Shown here: one piece after another, positions 34,531-46,200 of the stretch
Position numbering within the stretch: the first letter of the stretch is position 1
Layout: every line of letters begins with the position of its first letter
Assembly (NCBI GenBank): GCA_030789695.1
Contig: CM061142.1
Span: 43,385,375-43,449,374 of the forward strand
DNA length: 64,000 bases
Origin: Scilla litardierei
Lineage: Eukaryota; Streptophyta; Magnoliopsida; Asparagales; Asparagaceae
Direction of reading: 5' to 3'
Position numbers and translations under genes: made by a program
Notes under the pieces: generated by a model
Seen by the model: only the letters and a program-made list of their open reading frames with translations
Told to the model about the DNA's origin: nothing
Database searches by the model: none

Positions 34531-34569
34531 TATATACGTATATATACATATATATGTATATATACGTAT

Positions 34570-34953
34570 AGGGCAATCTTCGGGTGCGAAAAATCCCGTG
34601 CGAAAGCCGTGCGAAAACTTTTTTTTAATTTTTTTAAAATTTTTTTTTTCAAAAATTTTTTTTTTGATGTTTAATCCATACAATTATATACCCCAGGGAA
34701 AATAATGGGTGAACCCGTTGGGCATTAGAGCACCCATCCACCCGTTACAAATTTAACGGTCTCAAAACGTGCGAATTTGATGAAATGGCTTGATCGAAGG
34801 CCAAATGACATTATTTCTCAACCATTATTTTTTGAGGGGGGTATAACAACATATAATGAGGGTGGAAAAAAGAATTTTTGAAAAAAAAAATTTCAAAAAA
34901 AAGATAAAAACATTTTCGCACGGTGCGAAATGTTCTCATTTGAAAATTTTCCT
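34570..34953. mobile_element. MITE, 384 bp, in TA-rich repeat
   Basis: The ends are AGGGCAATCTTCGGGTGCGA and its loose complement TCATTTGAAAATTTTCCT, with GTGCGAAA/TTTCGCAC subterminal repeats. ATACGTAT flanks both ends (34562-34569 and 34954-34961). Because the flanks are a repetitive palindrome, the target duplication is suggestive rather than proven. Confidence 0.6.
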
Positions 34954-34995
34954 ATACGTATATATACATATATATACATATATATGTATATATCC

Positions 34996-35278
34996 CAAAA
35001 ATGTACCTACGAACATGCGCAGGCAGAATTACCTGCGCACGCCCCCTCTGTTCGGTGTTTTTATGTATTTTTTTGAAATTCTGGATAGTTTTATGCAACG
35101 TTTTTGAAATCGATGAACGGAGGCTCAAACGGTGTCGGATTGACCTAAAATTTTGTGGGGAGCTTCATAACAAGTATATCTAGATACTGCAAAAAAATTT
35201 CAAAAAAGGATATTTCAAAACCCCGAACAGAGGGGCTATTTGCAGGTAATTCTGCCTGCGCACGTGCGCAGGCACATT

Positions 35279-35280
<2 letters not shown>
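34996..35280. mobile_element. inverted-repeat MITE A in (TA)n
   Basis: The ends share GCAGGCAGAATTACCTGC in inverted orientation, with CCCCTCTGTTCGG/CCGAACAGAGGGG inside. The centre carries TTTTTGAAATCGATGAACGG and AAACGGTGTCGGATTGACCT, also found in the longer palindrome at 35360-35766. TA-rich repeats flank it. Confidence 0.75.

Positions 35281-35355
<75 letters not shown>
35281..35355. repeat. (TA)n microsatellite, first tract
   Basis: About 37 TA units between two MITEs. Confidence 0.97.
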
Positions 35356-35357
<2 letters not shown>

Positions 35358-35359
35358 GG

Positions 35360-35766
35360 AAATGTGCCTAAGAATGACCTCGGGTAGAGATACCTGAGCA
35401 CACCCCCGCTGTTCGGGGTTTGTGAGTATTTTTTTTTGAAAATTTTTTTTGCAGTAGGTAGATATACTTGTTATGTAGCTCCCCACAAAATTTCAGCTCG
35501 ATCCGACACCGTTTGAGCCTCCGTTCATCGATTTCAAAAACGTTGCGCAAAACTGTCCAGAATTTGGACAGTTTTGCGCAACGTTTTTGAAATCGATGAA
35601 CGGAGGCTCAAACGGTGTCGGATCGAGCTGAAATTTTGTGGGGAGCTACATAACAAGTATATCTACCTACTGCAAAAAAAAATTTCTAAAAAAAATACTC
35701 ACAAACCCCGAACAACGGGGGTGTGCTCAGGTATCTCTACCCGAGGTCATTCTTAGGTACATTTTT
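35360..35766. mobile_element. near-perfect palindrome MITE B, about 200-bp arms
   Basis: The left arm (35360-35559) and right arm (35565-35766) are reverse complements around a 5-base centre at 35560-35564. Translating the two strands outward gives 60-residue ORFs that differ at only two residues, which shows the arms are nearly identical. (TA)n tracts of about 37 units lie on both sides. Confidence 0.95.

Positions 35767-35768
<2 letters not shown>

Positions 35769-35843
<75 letters not shown>
35769..35843. repeat. (TA)n microsatellite, second tract
   Basis: About 37 TA units between palindrome B and palindrome C, similar in length to the first tract. Confidence 0.97.
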
Positions 35844-35847
<4 letters not shown>

Positions 35848-36231
35848 CGGGAAATAGGGTGTCACAGGAGAGAATCATCTTCTGTGTCGGTCAAAAACTC
35901 CAAACTCCACAAGTTTTTTGGAAGATCCGATCCGTTCATCTCGATCTCCACCCTGTAAAACCCCTATCCACCAATTTTCAGCCCGATCCGAGGTGTTTTG
36001 CCAGTTCATCCACTATTCACAAAAGTTTTATTCATGCGAACCGTTAAATTTGGGTCGGATGGATGAACGGGTAAAACACCTCGGACCGGGCTAAAAATTG
36101 GTGGATATGGGTTTTAGAGGGTGGAGATCGAGATGAACGGATCGGATCTTCCAAAAAACTTGTGGAGTTCGGAGTTTTTGACCGACACAGGAGAGGATTC
36201 TCTCCTGTGACACCATATTTCCCATTTCATC
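35842..36231. mobile_element. inverted-repeat MITE C, about 160-bp arms
   Basis: The left arm starts ATGAAACGGGAAATAGGGTG and the right arm ends in the complement (CACCATATTTCCCATTTCAT). Inside, TTCAGCCCGATCCGAGGTGT pairs with ACACCTCGGACCGGGCTAAA. The wording CAGCCCGATCCGA resembles MITE B (CAGCTCGATCCGA), so the families are related. Confidence 0.9.
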
Positions 36232-36593
36232 CACCCCTAGATTTATAACCATCAAATTGATAGATTTTAAATTGTGAAAAAGATGGGACTTGGCATAAAT
36301 TATTCAAATAGGGGAGGTTAAGATTTACGGAGAGACTAGAAATTTAATCAAATTAGAAAATTAATCAGAGGGAGAGAGGATCCCATGAATCTATGGGAAC
36401 GAGAGAAAGAAAGAGATGACAACACTATGAAATTAATTTGAATGGAGAGAATCAGTTTAAGAGAGTAATAATTAAAGCAGATAAATTAGGAAATTAATTA
36501 GAGAGAGAAAAAAAGAGAGGCTGAGAGTGTCACACAAATAATTTAGGAATTTATTAGGTTGCATACGCAAAATGACCATGATTTAAAGTTATG
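36232..36593. other. A/G-rich stretch, nothing recognised
   Basis: Many GAGAGAGA and AATTAATT motifs. No gene or clear element end is seen. Confidence 0.35.
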
Positions 36594-36690
36594 GGAATAA
36601 TGCCAACGAGCCTTTGCTCGGTTGGCATCCTCCTCCTCCTCCCTCATGGGAGGCGAGGGATCAAGGCCCAGTGCATGCACTTTAGAAATG
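36594..36690 (+). repeat. possible SINE fragment
   Basis: TTGCTCGGTTGGC resembles a tRNA A box. GGGATCAAGGCCC about 40 bases later is a weak B box. No poly-A or T tail or target duplication was found. Confidence 0.3.
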
Positions 36691-37166
36691 ATTCTGATGT
36701 ATAAAAAAATTTATAGGAGTAGCATATGACATACGAGAAATCTCTATCATATACACATACGTGGTGTATTCACCTTCACATGGTACATGTGGGATAAAAA
36801 ATACAATCACATGTGACACATTGTACTATGTGGAGAACAATGTACCATATAGGTGTATAGGATAAAGATCTCTCATATATCACAAGATACACATTATTCT
36901 TTAAAGTTATATTCACAAATGTTATAATATCAATTAAAAAAATGCTATGTTGGACATTTTTGACAAAGATTCCATCTTAAAGCATCTCCAACCGGCCTTC
37001 ATAGCTTCATTTTAAAGGCCGTTGAAGCTCCAACCGGGCTTCAAATTGAAGCCAAAAATGAAGGGGTTGAATAGTGCCTCTTCAAATATATGAAGGGGGT
37101 ACTATTCACACTTTTATTTTAAAATCTCATGCCAAAAGACTATTTTGCATCTCTATTAAGTTAAAC

Positions 37167-38203
37167 TCAAGACGACCAAATGGCCCGTGGGCCCGCGGCC
37201 CAGCCGACCCGGGCCTCGGCGCGTTGACCCGGCCGTGGGCTCCGCCTGGCCCGGGCCTGGGGTCGGGCTTTTGGCACCCTTGCGGCCCGTCGGGCCGGGT
37301 AGGCCCGGCTCGCCAGTGGGCTCGGGCCGGTCCGTGGCCCAGGCGAAACGGGCCGGGCCAGACCGGGCCCGGGCCAGACCGGGCCCGGACCAGACCACTT
37401 TTTTCTTATTTTTAAAAAAATTGCTGTATATAGCAGTCCTTTAGTCGGCCAGTGCATCTTTTTAAAAAAATCGTTATCATTTATAAGAATAATTAGTTAC
37501 CATTTAATATAAAAAACCCTGAAGATATCGTTACCATTTATATGAATAATTGGTTACTGAGCTCTGGTGCTTACACTAGTGATTGAATCACTCGGCCTCC
37601 TCGGTGGAAGCACGAGTTCGAATCCCATTATCTCCTATCCCGTTTTAATTTTCTTTATTTTCCAGTTTTTAGGGCTCTGATAGATACATGCCTTCTCCGT
37701 GTTCGGGGTTAAGCGATCAGGGCGGGTGTACCAGTGTTCCACGACCCATATTTACTGTTTTCAGATGGATAAAAAAATAATTAGTTACCATTTAATAAAA
37801 AATACTGAATATGTAGTTACCATTTATATGAATAATTAGTTACCATTTAATAAAAAATGTTGAATAATTAGTTACCATTTGTACTTATATGAATTGAATA
37901 ATAAGTTTCCATTTATCAAAATTGAACTTATTTGAATCGAATAATGAGTTAACATTTATTCATTGCTGAATAATTAGCCATAATGGATAATAAAAAGTTA
38001 CCATTTATTCATTTTTAAAGAATTTTTTTTTGATTTTTTGATTTTTTGATTTTGTTTTTCATTTATTTTTCTGGGCCCGGGCTGGTCCGGGCCTTGGACT
38101 AGGCTTTCGACCCCTGGCCGGCCACAGGGCCGGCCCGGTCCGGCTCGACCCGTGACCCGGTCAAGACCCGACTGGGCCCGGGCCGGCTCGATGGCCACTT
38201 TGA
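37167..38203. mobile_element. non-autonomous hAT element, 1037 bp, with 8-bp target duplication
   Basis: The ends are TCAAGACGACC and GGCCACTTTGA, an imperfect inverted pair, with AGTTAAAC on both sides (37159-37166 and 38204-38211). Both subterminal regions (37180-37400 and 38072-38190) are GGGCC/GGCCC arrays, as in the hAT at 30492. The interior repeats TAATTAGTTACCATTTA and has no transposase. Confidence 0.85.
37558..37650 (+). repeat. possible tRNA-derived (SINE-like) segment in the hAT interior
   Basis: GAGTTCGAATCCC near 37613-37625 is a good tRNA B box, preceded about 45-55 bases earlier by GTGCTTACACTAGTGATTG, a weak A-box candidate. No full tRNA fold is apparent. Confidence 0.35.
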
Positions 38204-38650
38204 AGTTAAACATAATTACTTAAAAATATAATATTTTTCATACATATCACCAAATTTAATAATTTTAGTATCATTGGAAAGATCGCGATAATACCTATAA
38301 TATGTGACAATATTTTTCGAGCAAATTTAAAATATATATAATATAACAAAAAATACCGAATACCGAATACCAAATACTTAATATTTAATATTTTTAAAAA
38401 AAAATTATTATAGTTATAAAATAATAATAATTTTATATTATTTATAAATTTCTTTAATAAATAAATAAATTATTAGATTAATCCTTTTTTTAAAAAATAT
38501 TTTTTTAATTATGTAAAGATAAATAAATATGAAAATAAGATTTGAAGGGAAGGGACGTTAGAGTTGATCATTCTTCATAATGAAATCTTTGAGGCATATT
38601 CCATGTTGAAGATGCTTTTTTTGAAGAGGATGATTGGAGATGCTTTAAAA

Positions 38651-39470
38651 GAATATCCCCAAACTCCTTTATATAGTAATACAGATGTAGATCTTTTGCA
38701 AAAATAGGCATGATTTTTTTGGTAAAACTTACTAATAACTGAATTTGGTGCCAATTGCTTAACTAATGGAGTAATTAGTGCTTGATTGTATGGTAATTAT
38801 TTGTGTCTTTCATATGGATATGTAAGTGGTATATTTACTCTTAATTATCATTTTTTTTCTTAAAATTTATGATGCAATTAGTCTACAAGAACTCATGCAT
38901 TAGAAAGATTTAATTTATTAAATATCCTAAACGGTTGAATCAATCTCCTCTAATGTGGGTTGTATGTCATACTTTCCTATAGTAAAATATCCTTAAACAA
39001 AAATTCAAACATATAACAAAAATCCCGTTAAAAATTAAATTTTTCTATTTACCAAAACTATATCAAATTTTTTAGAATTCAGCTTTCGAAATAAATTACA
39101 TTTTTCTAGAAATTTAAAATCTATTGTAGTTTTCCGTTCTAAATTTTGAAAGTAATTACACAGAAAAATATCATAATATCATACCTTATTTTGCTCTAAA
39201 CACCAGCATTAAAGTTTAATCGATAAAATAATCTAGTCGTAAAGTTTATATTTTATAACCAATTAAATATTGTTCTAAATAGAAATAAGGTAAATATGTT
39301 TTGCTATATAGGTTGTTACTATTTATTTAAATAATATTTGGGACATCTCTTTTAAAATAAGGGTTGATTAGTTAATGCTTAATATGAAGGAAAGAGATTT
39401 TATTTTTTAAAAAAGAAACAAATCCTAATACAATGATTTTGATATTTTTTTATTAATTATTAATTATAGT
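38651..39470. other. AT-rich intergenic sequence upstream of the PLD-like gene
   Basis: No ORF, LTR end or inverted repeat is recognised. Confidence 0.4.
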
Positions 39471-39691
39471 TATTTGTTTTTGCCAAATAAGACAGCAATC
39501 AGCCAGGCATTTCCCACGATACTATTCCGATCCATACGGAAACTCGGTCCGGTCCGGTCCTCCGCCGCATATCTCACCCGCCTCATCCACACCGCTCCCT
39601 ACAGCGCTCCCTTCGCCGTCACTCCTTCACTCAACTCCCGATCACCTTACGTACACTCACTAGCGGTGACCGCACCCACTATTGACCGTGC

Positions 39692-39699
39692 CTATATAA
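39692..39699 (+). promoter_or_regulatory. TATA box of the PLD-like gene
   Basis: CTATATAA lies 55 bp before the start codon at 39754, at the end of a GC-richer stretch unlike the AT-rich upstream DNA. An ORF of 90 codons that spans it is taken as chance. Confidence 0.6.
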
Positions 39700-39753
39700 G
39701 GTCATTTTCAACCTCCCTCAGAAAATTCCCTTTCAAATCTCGATAAAACGAAG

Positions 39754-40232
39754 ATGACGAAGATGATGACAAGCCGTTCGATTCTCGTTTCTCACTTGAT
39801 TATCTTGCTCGCGGTGTGGTCACCTCCGGTGACGCTTGCAGCCGCCTCAGCCGGCTCCTGCAAGGCGTGGCTTGTTCAGTCGATCCCCACAGACATGCCC
39901 CACCTCCGCCGCGTCCCCTGGCGTCCTCTCCTCCGGTAACCTCACCGTCTTTTGGACCTAAAAGGAGCTCTTTTTTGAATTTGGCGTTTCTTGTGCTCTT
40001 GTTTGATGATTTGTGAAATTTTTTTAGGGGAGGTGTTGAAGTGGTTGGCGGGAAATGCGACGGAGAGATTGGACATCATAGCGCAGTACTGGCAGCTGGT
40101 GGCCCAGCCCAGAAACCCTGATTCAGGGGATTTTGGGTACTCCGATGCTGAGATGGAGAGATTTGGGGCGAATGAGGGGCTAGAGGTTTACAAGGCTCTG
40201 GGAGATGCTGCTGATCGAAAGGTCAAAATGAG
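39754..40232 (+). CDS. exons 1 and 2 of the PLD-like gene, with an exon 1 frameshift
   Basis: Exon 1 encodes the signal-peptide-like start and CKAWLVQSIPTDMPHL. After ...RRVP a run of four C (39915-39918) puts the rest, including the expected GVLSSG, out of frame. The usual donor is G|GTAACC at 39935/39936. A weaker GT at 39923, thirteen bases earlier, would restore the frame and give VPWREVLKWL. Exon 2 (40028-40232) encodes EVLKWLAGNATERLDIIAQYWQ...ADRKVKM and ends with a phase-2 donor that fits exon 3. Confidence 0.9.
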
Positions 40233-43200
40233 GTATCCAATCATACAATCACTAATTTTTTTGTTTAAAAGAAAGTATATGAACAAATTTGCAGAAAATT
40301 TCATCAGCCCAAGCTTCCGAGTAATTCTATACTTATACCCATTTTTGCTTTGCACACACCATTTATTTACAAGTTTACCATTGACATAGAACTTTTTCAG
40401 GGAGTTACTTTGCGAACATACCATTTTGCTAAGTGCACATACCACTTAACTTATTTTGGAAAAAAAACGAAACTATCATTTTAAAAAACCCCAAAATACC
40501 CCCTCAAACATTACTCGGTACACATATCAAATTACTCACTGTGCACATCCTGTTCAAAAAATTTGCTCGGTGCACATACCAAATTACTTACATCGCACAT
40601 ACCGCCCAAAAAAATTACTACGCACACATACCAAAATTACTCACCACATATATCCCCTCTTATTTTGCTTAACGCGAACCAACGTGCATTTAGTTAGAAA
40701 TTTTCTCATCATGCACATACCTAGTTGCAACGCGTGAAAAGCAAACCGTTAGGTTTTGAGTTTTTCCAAAGAATTTCAAAGAATTCTTGGGATATAAGAT
40801 AGATCCGAAGTTTTCTTGAAAGATCCAGCAAAGTTGTACTGAGAGATCGAAAGATTTAGATATTTTTGTGTCCTATAATTATTCGAAGGAAACTTAACAC
40901 GAGTCGGATCATCCTGCAGCCGGTAAGTATATGTAAGAAATTTTTTAAGGAATTAAAATGAATTGAGACAATAGTTTATGAATGAAATTTAAGTAGAGAA
41001 GAATGGAGAAAAAAATTTGGGGAGAATTTTTTAAGGGAGAACAACTCTTTGATCCTACAACGAGCTCCCCCTTCAACGACCTCCGTCAGTTCAACGAACT
41101 CCCCCTCCCGCCTCAATTCTTCAATGATATGTGTGCTAAGTAAATTTTGTTGAAGAAGAACACATGTTAACTGATTTAGGGATTTTTTTGCCTTATGGGC
41201 ATTTTCGATAATCCGGTATGTACACTGAGCAAAAACCTGGGTTTTCAAAATTGTATGGTATGTGCGCCAAGTAATTTTTAAGCGATATGTGCACAGAGCA
41301 AAATGGTATGTTCGAAAAGTAATTCCCATTTTAAGAAGGAATTGCTATGCGAACATACCAAATTGCTCAGTTCACATACCACTTAACTTTTTACTCAATG
41401 CACATACTTTACTGTTTTGAAAAATCCAGTTTTTGCTCGGTTCACATACCGGATTTTCCAAAACACTCTTAAATAATTTTTTCCTAAAACATCTGTTAAT
41501 TTCCACTTAATTTTTGTTGAGTACACATACATCCTTAATGTTACATGTTAAATAATTAATTATCTAAGGGTGTATGTGTACTCATCAAAAAGTAAGTGGA
41601 AATTAACAGATGTTTTAGGAAAAAATTACTTGGCAATTTTTTTGGACGGGATGTGCACGATGAGTAATTTGGTATGTGCACCGAGTAATTTTTGTGGGGG
41701 GTTTTTGGGAGGTTTTTAATGACAGTTTCGTTATTTCCAAAATGTGCGCTGAGTAATTTTAAGCGATATGTGCACTGAGCAAAATGGTATGTTCGCAAAG
41801 TAATTCCCATTTTTAGAGGGAATTTCTATGTGAACATACCAAATTGCTCAGTTCACATACCACTTAACTTTTTACTCAGTGCACATGCTTTACTGTTTTG
41901 AAAAATCCAGTTTTTGCTCGGTTCACATACCGGATTTTCCAAAACAGTCCTTAGCAATTTTTTTGGACGGGATGTGCACGATGAGTAATTTGGTATGTGC
42001 ACCGAGTAATTTCTTGTTGGGGGTAGTGTGGGAGTTTGGGAAGGGGAGGGGCGGAGGGGGTGGGGTGGGTGCGTATGGGGAGGGCGTTGGGGAGGGGCAG
42101 GAAAGGAGGGGGAGGGAGCTAATGACGGGGGAGGGGGAGGGGAGGGGGCAGGAGGGGGAGGGGACTGGGGAGGAGTGGGTGGGTGGGAGCGGAGGGGAAG
42201 GACGCTAAGGAGGGGAGGGGGCTGGGGAGGGGGAGGGGGAGGAGGGGGAGGGGGTTGGGTGGGAAGCAAAAGGGGAGGGAGCTAAGGTGGGGGCGGAGGG
42301 GGAGGTAGAAGAAGAAGAGAGAAGATTAAGCGGTATGTGAAAAGGGTATTTCAGGGGGTTTAAAGGGGTATTTTTGGTATTTATAAAAGTTAAGCTGTAT
42401 GTGAACTGAGCTATTTGGTATGTTCGCATAGCAACTCTATTTTTTAAAATTCGTTTTTTTGCTCGTTTTTTTGCTACACATGCGGCGGGAGCATTGTCGC
42501 ACTGGTAGTCGAGTGTGAGGACGAGAATGAGTAATTGAGGAGGATGCAACAACGACAGAGATTGAAGATGAAGATAAAGATGAAGGAGAAGAGGGGGAGG
42601 AGGAGAGGGAGGGGGAGGAAGAATTAAATTATGATGATGATGATGGTGAGAGGAAGTTGGTGGAGGGAGGATGAGGAGGGAGGAGACAAGTGGAGGTGGA
42701 TGCGGTGGATGATGATGATGATGATGCGGAGATTGAACATGATGAATGTGATTAGATTGAAGAAGATGAGATTGATGATGATGATGATGATTGATTGATG
42801 AGGAGGAGGAGGAGTAGAGGGAGAGGGAGAGGGGTGGTTGTGGGAAGCGGAGGAGAGGGAGAGGGAGAGGCGGCATCGGGAGAAGGTTTTTTCAAGGAGA
42901 AATAGAGTAGAGGGTAATTTAGAATTAAATGGGGGTGTGTAAAGTAAAAAATTGATTTTTTTTTAAATCTTGGGTGTGTAAAGTGGTGTGTGCGCAAAGC
43001 ACTTAGTTGTGTGTGTATTAGGAAAGAGCATTTCAATTACATTTTGGGAGTTATATGTTACAGTATATACTGAAAACTAGTAAACTTTAACAAAAGTTAA
43101 GTAAGGATATATTTAATGTTTCCCAAGTCAGGAGAAAATATAAATAGAGGGTGATATGGTCAAAGGGTAGGAAAAGAGTTGGCATAAACTCATTTTGATT

Positions 43201-46200
43201 ACAGGATTGAAATTGGTTATTGATCTTGAATTTTGCCTTGGCTAGGACTAGACATTAAAACTTGCAGAAAAGGAAAGAAGAGCTTTACATGGATGCTCAT
43301 TCTACTGTCATAGCTTATTTTAGGTTAAATTACAGCCAAATGCCTTAAAGTTTCACCCATTTTACAACAATATACCCCACAGTTATATATCCTACAGTTT
43401 TTATGGTACAATACCCTACGGCATTATGTTTGGAATGGGGGTTGCTGCCATACGAGTGGCAATTTTGTAATTTTGGGTCCACGTGGCAAACTTGTAATTT
43501 TGGGAGTTAATGTCATTTTTGTAAATATGAGCAAATCAGCCATATATATAGAAGTGAATGGGTTAATGTTATGATATGAAGAGAATTGAAGAAGAAAAGT
43601 AGAGAGTATAATATTAGGGCTTAGGAGTAGTCCAGCTTTTGATCCTGGGAGATTTAGCGCTTTATCTCGAATCAAAGCATAGGAGAGCGGTTCCATCTCG
43701 AATTGGAACTACTTATCTTTGTATTTTGTGCATTGATATATAAAAAATCGTCTTTTTATCCCCTCAAACCCTAGCATTTCCTAACAATTGGTATCAGAGC
43801 GGTGGAACCTAATGGAGGTGACAAAAAAGATCAAATATTTCTAGAAAGAATTGCAAGAGAAACTCGAGAGATTGGGAGACGTATTGAATCAAAAGATGAA
43901 GAAAATATTTGTGGAGACGTGCCGTCAAATAGCGGAGGATTTTGCGGAGATCGATTGCCGCTATCCTTCTGTTGCAGGGTAAAGATAGATTTGAAGACCA
44001 CGAGTCCATATTTACCAGATCTGAAAGGGAAAGAGGCGAACGACGTAGATCTGAAGTCGAACGTCGTCGTCAGCCAAAATCCGAGGGCGACAGAAGCAAG
44101 GGAACGCTCACCAGAGGCCGGCGACCTATGGCAGAGCCGCCAAGGGGATCGCGGCCTCCAGGCGGCCCCGACTGGGACGGACGAAACCCTAGCATGTCGC
44201 CTGGGGCCCGTGGCCTCCAGGCGACCCCGCCAGGGGCCGACGAGCCTCATCAGGGTCGTCTGTGGCCTTGCGGTCCTCAGGCAACCCTGCCAGAGTCTGA
44301 CGGGCCCTGCCAAGGCTTGCCATGCTCCAACGAGCCCCGCCAAGGCCAGCTGTAACGACCACTTTTCGTTGTGCGTTGTTCGTGCACGTGCTTTTGGCCG
44401 TGCACGTGTTTGTTTTAGACTTTGTGTGTTTGTGAACACTTTCGTGTGAGATGCCGTTGGGAACGTCTCTGAGAGTATTAAATAGTGGCACTAATTTGGA
44501 ACGACGTGTCTCGAGTCGTTTTCCCACAATTTAAACTTACTCGATGAGACGTGACGATTCTCACTCTTGACGGGAGACGTTTCTATTTTTAGTTTCGTCG
44601 TCTGACGTCGAATTTGAGATCCGTCTTCTTAGTTAGCTCACATTCGTCGCCACGAACACCACGATATTTATTTTATAATTTTTGGAGTTTATTTGACCAC
44701 TTTTATAATTTTTACAAGTTTTATATTATTTTTAATAATTAATTTTTATATTAAATTCGGCCAAATAAAATTTATTTAAGTTTTAAACGTTTTAAAGAAT
44801 TTTTGAGCCAATTTCCAGCTCATTTGGACCAAGTCAAATCCTTGGATGAGTTGGAGAAGTTTAATTTCAAATTTTAAATTATTTTAAACTTCTAATCCTA
44901 TTAGATTTAGCCCTAGACCAAGTCAACCCATCTATACTATATAAGCAATCCCTAGCAAGACCTATTTTCCAAAGAAATTAGCCCTAGCCTCTTCCAAAAC
45001 CAAAATTGGACGTTGCGACGATTCGTCGCAACGTCGCAGCCGTCGCATGCGCACGACCGGAGATTTCCGCCCCGTTCCCTCGGTCTGACCGAGGCCACCA
45101 CCCGCACCCAGCCTAGCCCGCACCGCTCCCCCGCTCCCCGCTCCGACCGAGGACATCTCTCGGTCTGACCGAGAGATTGCCCCGCCTCCGCTCCGCTCCG
45201 CAACGTTGCAACTGCAACGTTGCAACCCCCGCACCGACCGACGCTCCCGCCCGCACCGACCGAAGCGCTCCCCCACATCGCCGCTTCCCCGCTCCGTTGC
45301 AACCCCCGCAGCGCTGCAGCCCGCTTCCGCAGTGTCTGACCGAAGAATTCCCCCGCAGCGACCGCTGTGACCGACGACCGCACCGACCCCAAGCGCTGCA
45401 CAGCCCGTTCCCCCGCAGCGACCGATGGAGATCCCCGCATTTGGCTGAGTACGACCGAGAGCAAACGTCGCAACCCCGCACCCGTCGCATCGCTTGCCAC
45501 CGTGGGCCCCCCAAGTTCTCCAGAGTTATTGTGGGTCCCCCAAAGGCCCCTAGGACTGCTGTGGGCCCCACCTAGGAGTGTTCTCTTCGACGACTTGCCG
45601 CGTACGACGTCGTCGCACGTCGTAGCCCGTCGTCGCACGTGCGAGCTTTGGAATCTGAAATCGTCGCCCGGGTTGATGCTCTGAACTTTCCAGCGAGGAA
45701 ACTATATTGGAATCAGGACTTGGAGCGCGTTCTATTATTCCGACCCCCGGCGTCGCTACCCGACGCCGGTGTAGCTTTCGCGTCGTGTTGAGGTAACGCT
45801 TTGCACCCCTAGGACCCCCAACCCAATTGCATGCTAATCAAGACTAAAATCAGTATTTTCAAAGTATTTTAAATGTTTTAAATTCACTAATCAAGATTAA
45901 TAATATGGACTTTAGGCCGGTGGACTTGTGCACGTAGATAATTGTGATTTTTGGACTCATTGGACGGTGTGCTCAGACGTCGTATTTGCAGGCAAGTGAA
46001 ACTTGCCAACTCTTGTGTAGGGCCATGTTTTTAGGCCACTTCCTTGCTTTTAGCGTAAAAGAGACTAGCCAGTGAAATGATAGCTGGCTAGACGCCTATT
46101 TGATCTAGTTTGACAACGAAACTAGATCCGTCACCTAATTGATCTAGCTTGACAACGAAGCTAGATCCACCCTTTAAACTTGATGTTCATGCATACTAAA

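Larger units (their letters stand above)
36977..38650. mobile_element. DNA transposon with TTAAAGCATCTCCAACC ends, split by hAT
   Basis: The left end TTAAAGCATCTCCAACC (about 36977) and the right end GATTGGAGATGCTTTAA (about 38633-38649) are inverted. Inner TGAAG/CTTCA-rich sequence is present at both sides. No transposase remains, so it is non-autonomous. The target duplication cannot be decided because the flank is T/A-rich. Confidence 0.6.

Noticed and set aside
35145..36047. ORFs with long (IY)n runs
   Set aside because: Translations of (TA)n tracts; not genes.
37558..37650. A functional tRNA gene
   Set aside because: There is a good B box but no cloverleaf, acceptor stem or convincing A box; retained only as a possible SINE-like segment.
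39474..39746. ORF of 90 codons just upstream of the PLD-like gene
   Set aside because: It covers the TATA box and probable leader of the gene and has no recognisable domain.
42205..43036. Serine/proline/histidine-rich ORFs of 223 and 94 codons, minus strand
   Set aside because: Products of purine-rich low-complexity DNA within intron 2 of the PLD-like gene.
44952..45684. Long ORFs on both strands (up to 228 codons), repeated at 51409-52141
   Set aside because: They lie in the GC-rich palindrome tract of a 2.9-kb LTR, overlap on both strands, have biased composition and match no family. They are conserved between the LTRs only because the LTRs are nearly identical.
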